From RH-AL1 sp965214415 (GTDB lineage Bacteria; Pseudomonadota; Alphaproteobacteria; Rhizobiales; Beijerinckiaceae), in NCBI GenBank assembly GCA_965214415.1, contig CBDCBQ010000003.1, forward strand, positions 1,860,001 through 1,924,000: a stretch of 64,000 bases of DNA. The letters are read 5' to 3'. This document shows positions 35,006 to 43,308 of this stretch, piece by piece. The position numbers and the translations under genes are program-made. The first letter of the stretch is position 1; every line of letters begins with the position of its first letter. The notes under the pieces are model-generated. The model did not search any database, was not told the origin of the DNA, and saw nothing but the letters and a program-made list of their open reading frames with translations.

Positions 35006-35251
35006 CTACTTCTTGTCGCAGTTGGCCGTAAGCAGCTTGGCGACGTCGAGGCGATTGACCGGCTGGCCTTCTCGATAGGTTTCGCCCGGCGTGAAATCGA
35101 GGCGGCCGTTCGGCCCGAAAATCTCGACGGGCTCTTTCGCCGCCCAGGTCCCGTCGGGGTTCTTCTCGAACTTCTCGCAAGGGAAGCCTGCCGCCGCCGC
35201 AGACGAGAGACCGGCGGCGAGACCGAGGGCGATGAGAGCGAAGCGAAGCAT
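35006..35251 (-). CDS. Small exported two-cysteine protein (paralog of 51780-52088)
   Basis: 81 residues. Signal peptide MLRFALIALGLAAGLSSAAA, then PCEKFEKNPDGTWAAKEPV, a GETYREG segment and a final ANCDKK. The cysteines at either end probably form one disulfide. The pattern C-x2-F-x-KN-x-D-x-TW-x-A-x2-PV followed by a late cysteine matches the protein at 51780-52088, so the two are distant paralogs. No known family was recognised. It is convergent with the YcjF-like gene, four bases apart. Confidence 0.65.
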   Translation of the reverse strand: MLRFALIALGLAAGLSSAAAAGFPCEKFEKNPDGTWAAKEPVEIFGPNGRLDFTPGETYREGQPVNRLDVAKLLTANCDKK

Positions 35252-35332
35252 CAGGACAGTCCCGTCGTTGGAGCGTGGCCTGCGCAAGCGCCCGCCTCCG
35301 GGAAAAGTTGCCCGGGGCATTCGGGAGATGGC

Positions 35333-35683
35333 TCAGCCGACGCCGAGACTACGCCCCGCCACGGTCGGCTCCGCATCGGCGACGGCGTCGATAAGCTCCT
35401 GCATCGCGACGATCGCGTCCGCGCGCGCCTGGTCGACATCGAGGCTGATACCCTGCGGCTTCACGCCGACCTCGTGGATCGCCTCCGCCAGGGCGCGCGC
35501 CTTGTCGCCGGCAACCGCGCGCGACGCGGTGATGGCCGGCGTTGGAACCACGAAGAACAGCGCGTTCTTGAGCAACGCGCGAACCGAGGCGTCGAGGTAC
35601 TGATAATCGACGATCGAGACCGTCTCGATCGGCACCAGGGCGGTGCGCAGCTCCCTGGCGATGGTCTTGCCGAAGGGTGTCAT
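35333..35683 (-). CDS. Conserved-looking hypothetical protein
   Basis: 116 residues. AAGGAG lies eight bases before the ATG, which makes this a real gene. Sequence: a helical start (MTPFGKTIARELRTALVPI), a central hydrophobic stretch (ALLKNALFFVVPTPAITA) and two amphipathic helices (AGDKARALAEAIHEVG; QARADAIVAMQELIDAV). No signal peptide and no cysteines. Not recognised; could be a small cytoplasmic or membrane-associated protein. Confidence 0.6.
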   Translation of the reverse strand: MTPFGKTIARELRTALVPIETVSIVDYQYLDASVRALLKNALFFVVPTPAITASRAVAGDKARALAEAIHEVGVKPQGISLDVDQARADAIVAMQELIDAVADAEPTVAGRSLGVG

Positions 35684-35771
35684 GATGACGTCTCCTTGGA
35701 TTGGCAAAGACCGATAACACCCGCCCGTCGCGGCGGGATCAAGAAGAAAGGCAATCGAGCGAGGGATGACG

Positions 35772-35975
35772 ATGCGAAAGGCTTCGATCAAGGAGACCGG
35801 CGAGGAGATCAGCCAGGCGGAATGGGCCCGGTTCGACGCGGGCGTGGCGCGCGCCAAGATCGAGCGCGCGGAGGCCGAACGCGCGCCGCGAGCGCTCGGC
35901 GACGCTGGTGCCAGCCCTCTCGCGGACATACCGCCGGAGCGCCGGTTCACGCCTGGAGCCGATAACCGCCGCTGA
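35772..35975 (+). CDS. Small hydrophilic hypothetical protein
   Basis: 67 residues, MRKASIKETGEEISQAEWARF onward, rich in Glu, Arg and Ala, with a proline-containing tail (LADIPPERRFTPGADNRR). The second ATG is taken as the start because GAGGG sits six bases before it and directly abuts the first. Divergent from the preceding hypothetical gene. No family recognised. Confidence 0.5.
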   Translation: MRKASIKETGEEISQAEWARFDAGVARAKIERAEAERAPRALGDAGASPLADIPPERRFTPGADNRR

Positions 35976-35981
35976 GGCGGA

Positions 35982-36887
35982 TTATCCGCCGAGTGGTGCG
36001 GCCCGTCCGACCCCGAGCGGGGCGCGCTGCTCCGGCACCCTGCCACGCCACCCTTCGAGCCGCCCGAGCGCCACGTTGCGGTAATAGGCGACAAGCGTGC
36101 GGTCGCCGCGCATCAGCGAGAGAGCCGCGCGCACGCCGGGGCGCAAGATCCAGGAGGCGGCCGTCGTCGTCGGATAATGGTGCAGGCGCAGCACGTGGCC
36201 GAGGCCTCGCGCATAGGCGCGGCCCTTGCGCAGCATGGACGCGTCGCGGATGTCGAGTTCGGCATGGTGCCCGTAGACGCTCGGGTCGAACACGCAGAAA
36301 TAGCCCCGCGCGAGCGCCCGCAGCATGATGTCTTGCGCCTCGCAGGATTGCCACGGCGTCGCGGCACCCACGCCGATCGCGGGGTCGTAGCCGCCGACCG
36401 CCTCGAGCACGGCCCGCTTGAAGAAGACCACCCACTCGATGCCGGTGGTCCAGACGTTGGCACGGTCGATCGTCGTCACGGCCTGCTCGAAGCGGCCGTT
36501 GATGTCGCGGCCCGTCGCCGGGTCGGCGGCGCGACCGGCGAGGATGTCGGCCCGGTGCGTGCCCATGCGCTCGAGCGCGTGCGCCAGAAACGTCGGCGGG
36601 TACCAGCAATCGTCGTCGGGGAAGAGCACGATCGCGCCGCGCGCGCGGGCGAGGCCGGCGTTGCGGGCGCGGCTGGCGCCAGATTCGGTCGGCGTGCGCA
36701 GGTGCAGGATCGGAAACGACCAGCCGTCGCGATCGGGCGCGCCGACGCGGTCGTCGACGTTCTGGTCGACGACGATGACCTCGAAATTCGTGAAGGTCTG
36801 CGCCGCGAGGCTCTCGAAGAGGGTGGCGAACGGGTCGGCGCGGCCACGCGTGGCGACGACAAGGGAGAGGCGAGGGGGAGTGGACAA
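35982..36887 (-). CDS. Glycosyltransferase family 2
   Basis: 301 residues of GT-A fold. LSLVVATRGRADPF, nucleotide-sugar contacts in VIVVDQNVDDR, the DxD-like metal site in IVLFPDDDCWYPP, and AVGGYDPAIGVG. No membrane helices seen. The TTG start has AGAGG eight bases upstream. The acceptor is unknown; no polysaccharide cluster surrounds it. Confidence 0.85.
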   Translation of the reverse strand: MSTPPRLSLVVATRGRADPFATLFESLAAQTFTNFEVIVVDQNVDDRVGAPDRDGWSFPILHLRTPTESGASRARNAGLARARGAIVLFPDDDCWYPPTFLAHALERMGTHRADILAGRAADPATGRDINGRFEQAVTTIDRANVWTTGIEWVVFFKRAVLEAVGGYDPAIGVGAATPWQSCEAQDIMLRALARGYFCVFDPSVYGHHAELDIRDASMLRKGRAYARGLGHVLRLHHYPTTTAASWILRPGVRAALSLMRGDRTLVAYYRNVALGRLEGWRGRVPEQRAPLGVGRAAPLGG

Positions 36888-37046
36888 GGCGCAGGCCTCT
36901 GTTCGCGACGGGCGAGCGGATTAGCGCACGGCGCGATTTCGCGAGCCATACGTGCGCGGAGCTTCCTGTCGGCAGGCTTAAGGAAGGGCTAACGGCGCAT
37001 CTGCTCTCCCCCGCCCGCGAGCGAGCGGGAGACGGCAAAGCGGCGC

Positions 37047-37502
37047 TTACATCCGCTTTTCCCAGCGACCGGCGTCGGTCTGCTGCCAGTAGGCCAGTGC
37101 AAAACCCTGCCCCTTCAGCCGGGACCATTGCCGGCGCGCGGCCTCGAGCTCGGCCTCGTTGCCGCCGTCGAACATCAGGATGACGCGCTCGTAGACCGCG
37201 CTCGCCGGATCGAGATCGATCTCGGCGCCTTCGACGAAGACACGCAGGGCGGCGCCGTTCACGTTGGCGGCCTCCGTCGTCAGCACGATCGGCTGCTTGG
37301 CGGCAGTCGCGTCGCGCGCGGTGGCGTGCGGCAGGAAGCTCTCCGGCTTGTAGGTCCAAAGCGCGTCGTCGAGCGCCTTGAGGCGAAGATCGTCGAGCGT
37401 CTGCACCGCGACGCGCCAGCCGCGCTCGACCGCCTTTTCGAGGATCGCCGGCAGCGCGCGGGCGAGCGGCTGGCTCCGCAGGTGGTAGAACCAGACCTCG
37501 AT
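37047..37502 (-). CDS. holC: DNA polymerase III chi subunit (HolC), apparently non-AUG start
   Basis: HolC links the clamp loader to SSB. Homology is clear: EVWFYHLRSQPL, ILEKAVERGWRVAVQ, DDALWTYKPESFLPH, VFVEGAEIDLDP, VILMFDGG and the end LKGQGFALAYWQQTDAGRW. The conserved first strand (EVWFYHL) is in frame with the rest, but the only ATG, GTG or TTG in that frame is the GTG at 37404-37406, which would delete 33 residues including that strand. An ATC codon at 37500-37502 is the natural start position (151 residues, normal length) with GAGG ten bases upstream. It follows the pepA stop by two bases. Confidence 0.8.
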   Translation of the reverse strand: MEVWFYHLRSQPLARALPAILEKAVERGWRVAVQTLDDLRLKALDDALWTYKPESFLPHATARDATAAKQPIVLTTEAANVNGAALRVFVEGAEIDLDPASAVYERVILMFDGGNEAELEAARRQWSRLKGQGFALAYWQQTDAGRWEKRM

Positions 37503-37504
37503 AG

Positions 37505-39139
37505 CTAATGCGCCTCGTAATTATCGGCGACGAGCCGGTCGAGCAGCCGCACGCCCCAGCCCGACCCCCAGCTCTGATTGATGTCGTTCGAGGGTGACGA
37601 CATGCCCATGCCGGCGATGTCGAGATGCGCCCACGGCGTGTTGTTGACGAAGCGCTGGATGAAATGCGCCGCCGTGATCGAGCCGGCGTGGCGACCGCCG
37701 GAGTTCTTCACGTCGGCGAACTTCGAATCGATGATCTTGTCGTAGGCCGGCCCGAGCGGCATGCGCCACAGCTTCTCGCCGGTCGCCTTGCCGGCGGCCA
37801 GGAGCTTTTCGGAAAGCTCGTCGTCGTTCGAGAACAGCCCGGCGTGCTCCTGGCCGAGGGCGACGAGGATCGCGCCGGTCAAGGTGGCCAGGTCGATCAT
37901 GAAGGCCGGCTTGTACTTGTCCTGCACGTACCAGCAGACGTCGGCCAGCACGAGCCGGCCCTCGGCGTCGGTGTTGATGATCTCGATTGTCTGCCCCGAC
38001 ATCGAGGTGACGATGTCGCCCGGCCGCTGCGCGCCTGGCCCCGGCATGTTCTCGACGATGCCGATCGCGCCGATCGCGTCGACCTTGGCCTTGCGTCCGG
38101 CCAGCGCCTGCATGAGGCCGACGACGCAGGCCGCGCCGGCCATGTCGCCCTTCATGTCCTCCATGCCCGACGACGGCTTGATCGAGATGCCGCCGGTGTC
38201 GAAGGTCACGCCCTTGCCAATGAAGGCGATCGGCTTCGCCCCCTCGCCGTCACCGCCATGACCGTTGCGTTTGTCGAGCCCGTTCCAACGCATGACGACG
38301 ATCCGGCCCGGCCGGTCCGAGCCCTGGCTGACGCCGAGGATCGCCCCCATGCCGAGCTTCTCCATCGCCGGAATGTCGAGGATCTCGATCTCGAGACCAA
38401 GCGTTTCCAGAGCCTTGGCACGCTCGGCGAAGCTTTCGGGATAGAGCACGTTCGGCGGCTCGTTGACGAGCGAGCGCGCCGTCAGCACGCCGTCGGCCAC
38501 GGCGCCGCGCGTGGCGGTGGCCGCCTCGACCGCGGCGACATCGGCCACCGCGATCGTCACCCTGGTTGCCCCATCGTCTTCGGCATCGTCCTTCTTCTTC
38601 GTCTTATAGGAGTCGAACCGATAGTCGCGCAGGCGCAGCCCGATGACGAACTCCGCGGCGGCAGCAGAGGGATCGGCGATCTCCTTCATTTCGCGCGGGA
38701 TGTCGAGCAGGATCAGCGCGCGGGTGCCGCGACCGACCTTGCCGGCGACCGTCCCGCCAAGGTTGGTGATGTTGAACGGCTTGCCCTTGTCTTTGTCCCT
38801 ATCCTTGCTGGGCGCCTCGGCCGCGCCCGGCTCGGCCTTGTCGGACGCCTCTGGCTTGTCGCCGCCGACCCCGATTACGAGCAATCGGTCGGCCGCGATT
38901 CCGCTCGGCGCGACGATATCGAGCGCGCTGCCCGGCTTGCCCTTGAACTTCGCGGCGCCGGCCGCGCGCGTGACCAGGGCCTCGCCCTCGGCTCCGAGAA
39001 ACGCCTTGGTCGCCTCCCCATAGACGAGCCCCGGCCCAGCGAAGATCACGATCGAGCCCGTGCCGTCGGCGCCGGGAACGGAGGAACCCGCCGTCGCGCT
39101 CTCGAGAGCGGTGAAGTCGATCTTGATGGATTCGGCCAT
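37505..39139 (-). CDS. pepA: Leucyl aminopeptidase (M17) with charged insertions
   Basis: 544 residues, against about 500 for the family. The C-terminal catalytic domain has the binuclear-zinc motifs: GKGVTFDTGGISIKP, MKGDMAGAA and the signature NTDAEGRLVLAD. Extra length comes from three hydrophilic inserts: an Asp/Lys-rich one near residues 100-125 (DKAEPGAAEAPSKDRDKDKG), KTKKKDDAEDDG, and DKRNGHGGDGEG just before the first zinc motif. The start MAESIKIDF is fixed by homology; a GTG ten codons upstream is in frame. holC follows by two bases. Confidence 0.95.
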   Translation of the reverse strand: MAESIKIDFTALESATAGSSVPGADGTGSIVIFAGPGLVYGEATKAFLGAEGEALVTRAAGAAKFKGKPGSALDIVAPSGIAADRLLVIGVGGDKPEASDKAEPGAAEAPSKDRDKDKGKPFNITNLGGTVAGKVGRGTRALILLDIPREMKEIADPSAAAAEFVIGLRLRDYRFDSYKTKKKDDAEDDGATRVTIAVADVAAVEAATATRGAVADGVLTARSLVNEPPNVLYPESFAERAKALETLGLEIEILDIPAMEKLGMGAILGVSQGSDRPGRIVVMRWNGLDKRNGHGGDGEGAKPIAFIGKGVTFDTGGISIKPSSGMEDMKGDMAGAACVVGLMQALAGRKAKVDAIGAIGIVENMPGPGAQRPGDIVTSMSGQTIEIINTDAEGRLVLADVCWYVQDKYKPAFMIDLATLTGAILVALGQEHAGLFSNDDELSEKLLAAGKATGEKLWRMPLGPAYDKIIDSKFADVKNSGGRHAGSITAAHFIQRFVNNTPWAHLDIAGMGMSSPSNDINQSWGSGWGVRLLDRLVADNYEAH

Positions 39140-39534
39140 GGCGTTAGTGGGCTCCCGGGCCGCGGCCACGGGCGGGCGGCGGCATGCTTAATTCGCGCGG
39201 CATCATGTTGATTGGCCGCCCGCGAGGCAAGCGTCGTCTCGGCGCACCCTCCCTTGCCTTGCGTGCTCGATCGCGGCCGCTTCCCCGGCGGGTGTTGCCG
39301 CCAAACACTAGGCCACCCCCGCGCGGGCGACTAAGCCTGAAAGGTGCCGTGCGGCGTGCCGCGAGGATGCCGGTGTCCGTCTGAAATGCCTTGCCGTCGA
39401 CCATCCCATCATACCTCTTCCAAAGGCCAACCTTGCGCCCGGGCTCGGTCCTGTTCGGCGCGGAGCGAGCTTCACATTCGCGTCAGATCCGTGCCGACCA
39501 CGCCCAAGCCTCCGCTTTTGCGGTAAGCAGCGCC
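39140..39534. other. pepA-lptG divergent gap (395 bp), where lptF would be expected
   Basis: No supported gene. In most alphaproteobacteria lptF lies here, immediately before lptG. No LptF-like segment (an MxxxERYIxR start followed by membrane helices) appears in any forward frame, and the gap is too short for it. A CGGGCGG/CCGCCCG pair at 39173-39222 encloses 36 bases. Must contain the promoters of pepA and of the lptG operon. Confidence 0.6.
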
Positions 39535-40623
39535 ATGATCGGCTTGACGCTTGGCCGCTACCTCTCGTCCCGCTTCTTCAGGATGATCCTGGCGGTCTTC
39601 GCGACGATCTTCAGCCTGGTCTTCGTGATCGATTTCGTGGAGCTGCTGCGCCGCACCGGCAATATCGCCGGCGTGACGACCTCGTCGGTGGCGTTTCTGT
39701 CGCTGCTGCGCACGCCTGCCGTCTCCGAGCAGGTGCTTCCGTTCTGCGTCCTGTTCGGCTCGATGGCGGTATTCCTCAACCTCACGCGCAAGCTCGAGCT
39801 GCTCGTCGCCCGCGCCTCCGGCGTGTCGGTGTGGCAGTTCCTGGGGCCGCCGATCCTCATCGCCCTCGTGATCGGCATCGTCTCCGTCACCGTTCTCAAC
39901 CCGGTCTCGGCGCTGATGAAGGAGCGCGCGGACGCGATCGAGTCCAAGCTGTTCGACAGCCAAGGCATGACCAACCAGGAAGCGCCGGCGACCTGGATCC
40001 GCCAGACCGGCGTCGATGGTGAATCGATCCTGAAAGCCGACAGGACGTCGAGCGACCGCTCCACGCTCACCGGCGTGACGGCCTATGTCTACGACAGCGA
40101 GGGACGCTTCTCGGAGCGGATCCGGGCGGCGCGCGGCGTGCTGCTGGCGGGCTTCTGGCGGCTCGAGGATGGCCAGGTGTCGGAGCCCGGCCAGGAGCCG
40201 CACGCGTTCCAAAGCTATCTGCTCGCGACCAACCTGAAGCCCGGCGAGGCCTCGGAAGGCTCGATGTCGGCCGAGGCCGTGCCGTTCTGGGACCTGCCGG
40301 CGCTGCGCGACGAGACAGAGAGCGCGGGCCTCGATGCCAGCGGCTACCGGCTCCAGTTTCAGACCTTGCTGGCCCGTCCGCTGCTGCTTGTCGCGATGAC
40401 GTTGATCGCGGCCGCCTTTTCCTTAAGATTTTTCCGATTTGGTGGGATCGGTAAGTTCGTGGGCGGCGGCGTAGCGGCGGGGTTCGTGCTTTACGTGGCG
40501 ACGAAATTCGTCGGGGACCTGGGTGGGTCGGGCGTGCTCAGCCCGCCCGTCGCCGCGTGGTCGCCCGCTGTCGTCGCCAGCATGCTCGGCACGCTCGCGC
40601 TCCTCAACCAGGAGGACGGTTGA
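39535..40623 (+). CDS. lptG: LPS export ABC transporter permease LptG
   Basis: Inner-membrane half of the LptB2FG exporter. 362 residues. MIGLTLGRYLSSRFFRMILA followed by VFVIDFVELLRRTG is diagnostic of LptG rather than LptF. Six membrane helices in two blocks flank a beta-jellyroll periplasmic domain (about 130-270). Seen late: FQTLLARPLLLVAMTLIAAAF and FRFGG. First gene of an operon with lptD (TGATG overlap). Its partner lptF is absent here. Confidence 0.93.
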   Translation: MIGLTLGRYLSSRFFRMILAVFATIFSLVFVIDFVELLRRTGNIAGVTTSSVAFLSLLRTPAVSEQVLPFCVLFGSMAVFLNLTRKLELLVARASGVSVWQFLGPPILIALVIGIVSVTVLNPVSALMKERADAIESKLFDSQGMTNQEAPATWIRQTGVDGESILKADRTSSDRSTLTGVTAYVYDSEGRFSERIRAARGVLLAGFWRLEDGQVSEPGQEPHAFQSYLLATNLKPGEASEGSMSAEAVPFWDLPALRDETESAGLDASGYRLQFQTLLARPLLLVAMTLIAAAFSLRFFRFGGIGKFVGGGVAAGFVLYVATKFVGDLGGSGVLSPPVAAWSPAVVASMLGTLALLNQEDG

Positions 40624-43223
40624 TGGGGCGGCGCCGCGCCTCGGGCCGGCTCCCGCTCCCCGCCGACATGAGCGGATCGAGACGTTCGGCGCGCCTCGCC
40701 GTCGTCGCCGCGCTGCTGCTCGCGCCGTCCCTCGCGCTGCCCTTCGGCGCGCCGGCCGACGCGCAGACGGTCGGCGACCGTGCCAAACGCGACCCCAACG
40801 CCAAGATGCTCGTCGAGGCGAACGAGCTCGTCCAGAACCAGGACGACAACACGGTGACGGCCTCGGGCAACGTGCGCATCTACTATGACGGTCGCACGCT
40901 CGAGGCGGACCGGGTCGTCTACAACAAGACGACGAAGCGCCTCGTCGCGGTCGGCCACGCCAAGCTGACCGAGAAGGACGGCACGGTCCTGCACGGCGAC
41001 AAGTTCGACCTCACCGACGATTTCCGCGACGGCTTCGTCAACAGCCTGCGCGTCGATACACCGGACAAGACGCATTACAGCGCGCCGCGCGTCGAGCGCA
41101 TCGGCGGCGACACCACCGTCTTCGACAAGGGCACCTACACGGCCTGCGACGCGTGCAAGGACAATCCGGAGAGGCCGCCGCTGTGGCGGGTCCGCGCCAA
41201 GCGGATCATCCACAAAAACGACGAGCAGATGATCTACTACGAGGATGCCGACCTCGAGTTCCTCGGCATCCCGGTCGCCTATACGCCCTACATCTCCGCG
41301 CCCGACCCGACGGTGAAGAAGAAGTCCGGCCTGCTGTCGCCGGACCTTTTCTACAAGTCGCAGCTCGGCTACGGCGTCGGCGTGCCGGTGTTCTATAATC
41401 TGGCTCCGAACTACGACCTGACGGTCACGCCGACGGTCTTTTCGGAGCAAGGGTTCTTTGGAGCCGCCGAATTCCGCCAGCGCTTCGCCAACGGCATGTA
41501 CTACATCAAGGCGACGGGCATCGATCAGCTGAACCCGTCCAAGTTCCTCGCCGCGCCCTATGGCGCCGGCGACCGCGACCTGCGCGGCAGCATCACGACC
41601 AAGGGCGAGTTCGCGATTACCGACCAATGGAAGTTCGGCTGGAACATCGCCGCCTTCTCCGACAAGTATTATCCCTTCGACTATTCGATACCGGCGGATA
41701 CGCTGTCGTCGAACTATTTCACCGAGTCGATCTCGACGCTGTATCTGACCGGCCAGGGTGATCGCAGCTTCTTCGACCTGCGCGGATACTATATCCAGGG
41801 CTTGTCGAGCCACGACATCCAGGCGCAGCAGCCGGTCGTGCACCCGGTGCTCGATTACAACAAGACGGTCGACATCGATCCGTTGGTTTCGCACGGCATC
41901 GGCGGCCAGCTCGAGTTCGACTTCAATCTGACGAGCCTGTCGGCGGCCTCCGCCGCCTACGAGGAGGTCGGCCCGCGCACGCTCGACAACGCCTATGGCC
42001 TCTACGACGTCTGCAACGTCTATGTGCCGGGACGCGTGATCGGCAACTCATGCCTGCTGCGCGGCATCGGCGGCGACTACACGCGCGCCACCGGCATGGT
42101 CGACTATCAGCGCAAGTTCATCGATCCGATCGGCGAGGTGTGGACGCCGTTCGCCTTCGCGCGGTTCAATGGCGAGTCGCTGAACCTCAACACGACGAAC
42201 AGCTACGCCTACTCGGCCTATGGCAATTCGTCGTTCTATTCGAACGCCTCGCAGACGGCGTTCCTGCCCGGCTCGTCGCAGGGCGACAGCGGCAACGTCA
42301 TCCCGGGCGTCGGCCTCGAATATCGCTATCCCTTCATGACCTACACCAAGTTCGGCTCGATCATGGTCGAGCCGATCGCCCAGATCATCGCCCGTCCCGA
42401 CAGCGTCCTCGGCACCCGCTCGCTCGTCAATCTCGATGCGCAGAGCCTCGTCTTCGATTCGACCAACCTGTTTGATTGGAGCAAGTACTCGGGCTACGAT
42501 CAGTTCGAGACCGGCGTGCGCGCCAACTACGGCGGCCAGCTCGCCGTGAACTTCAAGAACGGCGGCTACTTCAATCTTCAGGCCGGCCAATCGGCGCAGC
42601 TCGCGGGCACCAATTCCTACGCGACGGCGGATGCCGCCAACGTCGGCCTCAGCTCCGGCCTCGACAGACGCCTTTCCGACTACGTGGCCAGCACGACGCT
42701 GTCGCCCCTGCCCGCCTTCTCGATCGGCGCGATGGGTCGCTTCGACAGCGTGACGCTGGAGAATCGCCGGCTCGACATCACGACCTCGCTGAACTTCGGC
42801 AAGCTCACGGGTGGCATCCAGTTCGCCGACTACACCGCGCAGCCCTTGATCGGCTACGATGTTCGCCGCCAAGGCCTCTCGTTCAATGGCAAGTACGATT
42901 TCGCCGAGCATTATTTCGCGCAGGGCAACGTCACCTTCGACATGAGCCGCCAGTACTATCCGCCAGAGCTGGTCGGATTTTCGAAGCCGAGCCCATTTTC
43001 GGTCGCGGCCCTCGGCATCGGCGCCGGCTACACCGACGAGTGCACGACCTTCGCCATCAACTATTCCTCGGTCTACCAGGACAATGGCACCGGCAGCTTC
43101 GAACGCAACCAGACGGTCCTGGTGTCGCTGCAGTTGCGCACGCTCGGCGACATCAAGTTTGCCCGCAACACGTCCAGCAATACGCAGGGTCAACCCGTCA
43201 ACGGCATCGACGGCATTCGCTAG
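40623..43223 (+). CDS. lptD: LPS-assembly protein LptD
   Basis: Outer-membrane LPS translocon, 866 residues. Signal-like segment at about 15-47 (ARLAVVAALLLAPSLALPFG), LptA-like N-terminal domain (KMLVEANELVQNQDDNTVTA, RIYYDGRTLEADRVVYNK), then a large 26-strand barrel (YYEDADLEFLGIPVAYTPYI; SGLLSPDLFYKSQLGYG). Cysteines in TACDACKDN, DVCNVYV, NSCLLRG and DECTTF may form the interdomain disulfides. GGAGG before the ATG; overlaps lptG. Near-complete ends and no frameshift suggest it is functional. Confidence 0.96.
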   Translation: MGRRRASGRLPLPADMSGSRRSARLAVVAALLLAPSLALPFGAPADAQTVGDRAKRDPNAKMLVEANELVQNQDDNTVTASGNVRIYYDGRTLEADRVVYNKTTKRLVAVGHAKLTEKDGTVLHGDKFDLTDDFRDGFVNSLRVDTPDKTHYSAPRVERIGGDTTVFDKGTYTACDACKDNPERPPLWRVRAKRIIHKNDEQMIYYEDADLEFLGIPVAYTPYISAPDPTVKKKSGLLSPDLFYKSQLGYGVGVPVFYNLAPNYDLTVTPTVFSEQGFFGAAEFRQRFANGMYYIKATGIDQLNPSKFLAAPYGAGDRDLRGSITTKGEFAITDQWKFGWNIAAFSDKYYPFDYSIPADTLSSNYFTESISTLYLTGQGDRSFFDLRGYYIQGLSSHDIQAQQPVVHPVLDYNKTVDIDPLVSHGIGGQLEFDFNLTSLSAASAAYEEVGPRTLDNAYGLYDVCNVYVPGRVIGNSCLLRGIGGDYTRATGMVDYQRKFIDPIGEVWTPFAFARFNGESLNLNTTNSYAYSAYGNSSFYSNASQTAFLPGSSQGDSGNVIPGVGLEYRYPFMTYTKFGSIMVEPIAQIIARPDSVLGTRSLVNLDAQSLVFDSTNLFDWSKYSGYDQFETGVRANYGGQLAVNFKNGGYFNLQAGQSAQLAGTNSYATADAANVGLSSGLDRRLSDYVASTTLSPLPAFSIGAMGRFDSVTLENRRLDITTSLNFGKLTGGIQFADYTAQPLIGYDVRRQGLSFNGKYDFAEHYFAQGNVTFDMSRQYYPPELVGFSKPSPFSVAALGIGAGYTDECTTFAINYSSVYQDNGTGSFERNQTVLVSLQLRTLGDIKFARNTSSNTQGQPVNGIDGIR

Positions 43224-43308
43224 ACGAGACCGACAGGCCGCGATTTTTCGCGGCAATGCCCGAAAAGCGCCGAGTTTCTACACCTAAGAAGCGCCGGGGA
43301 GGACGATC

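Noticed and set aside
39140..39534. A degraded lptF before lptG
   Set aside because: No stretch in the three forward frames shows LptF-like membrane helices; the gap is shorter than the gene would need.
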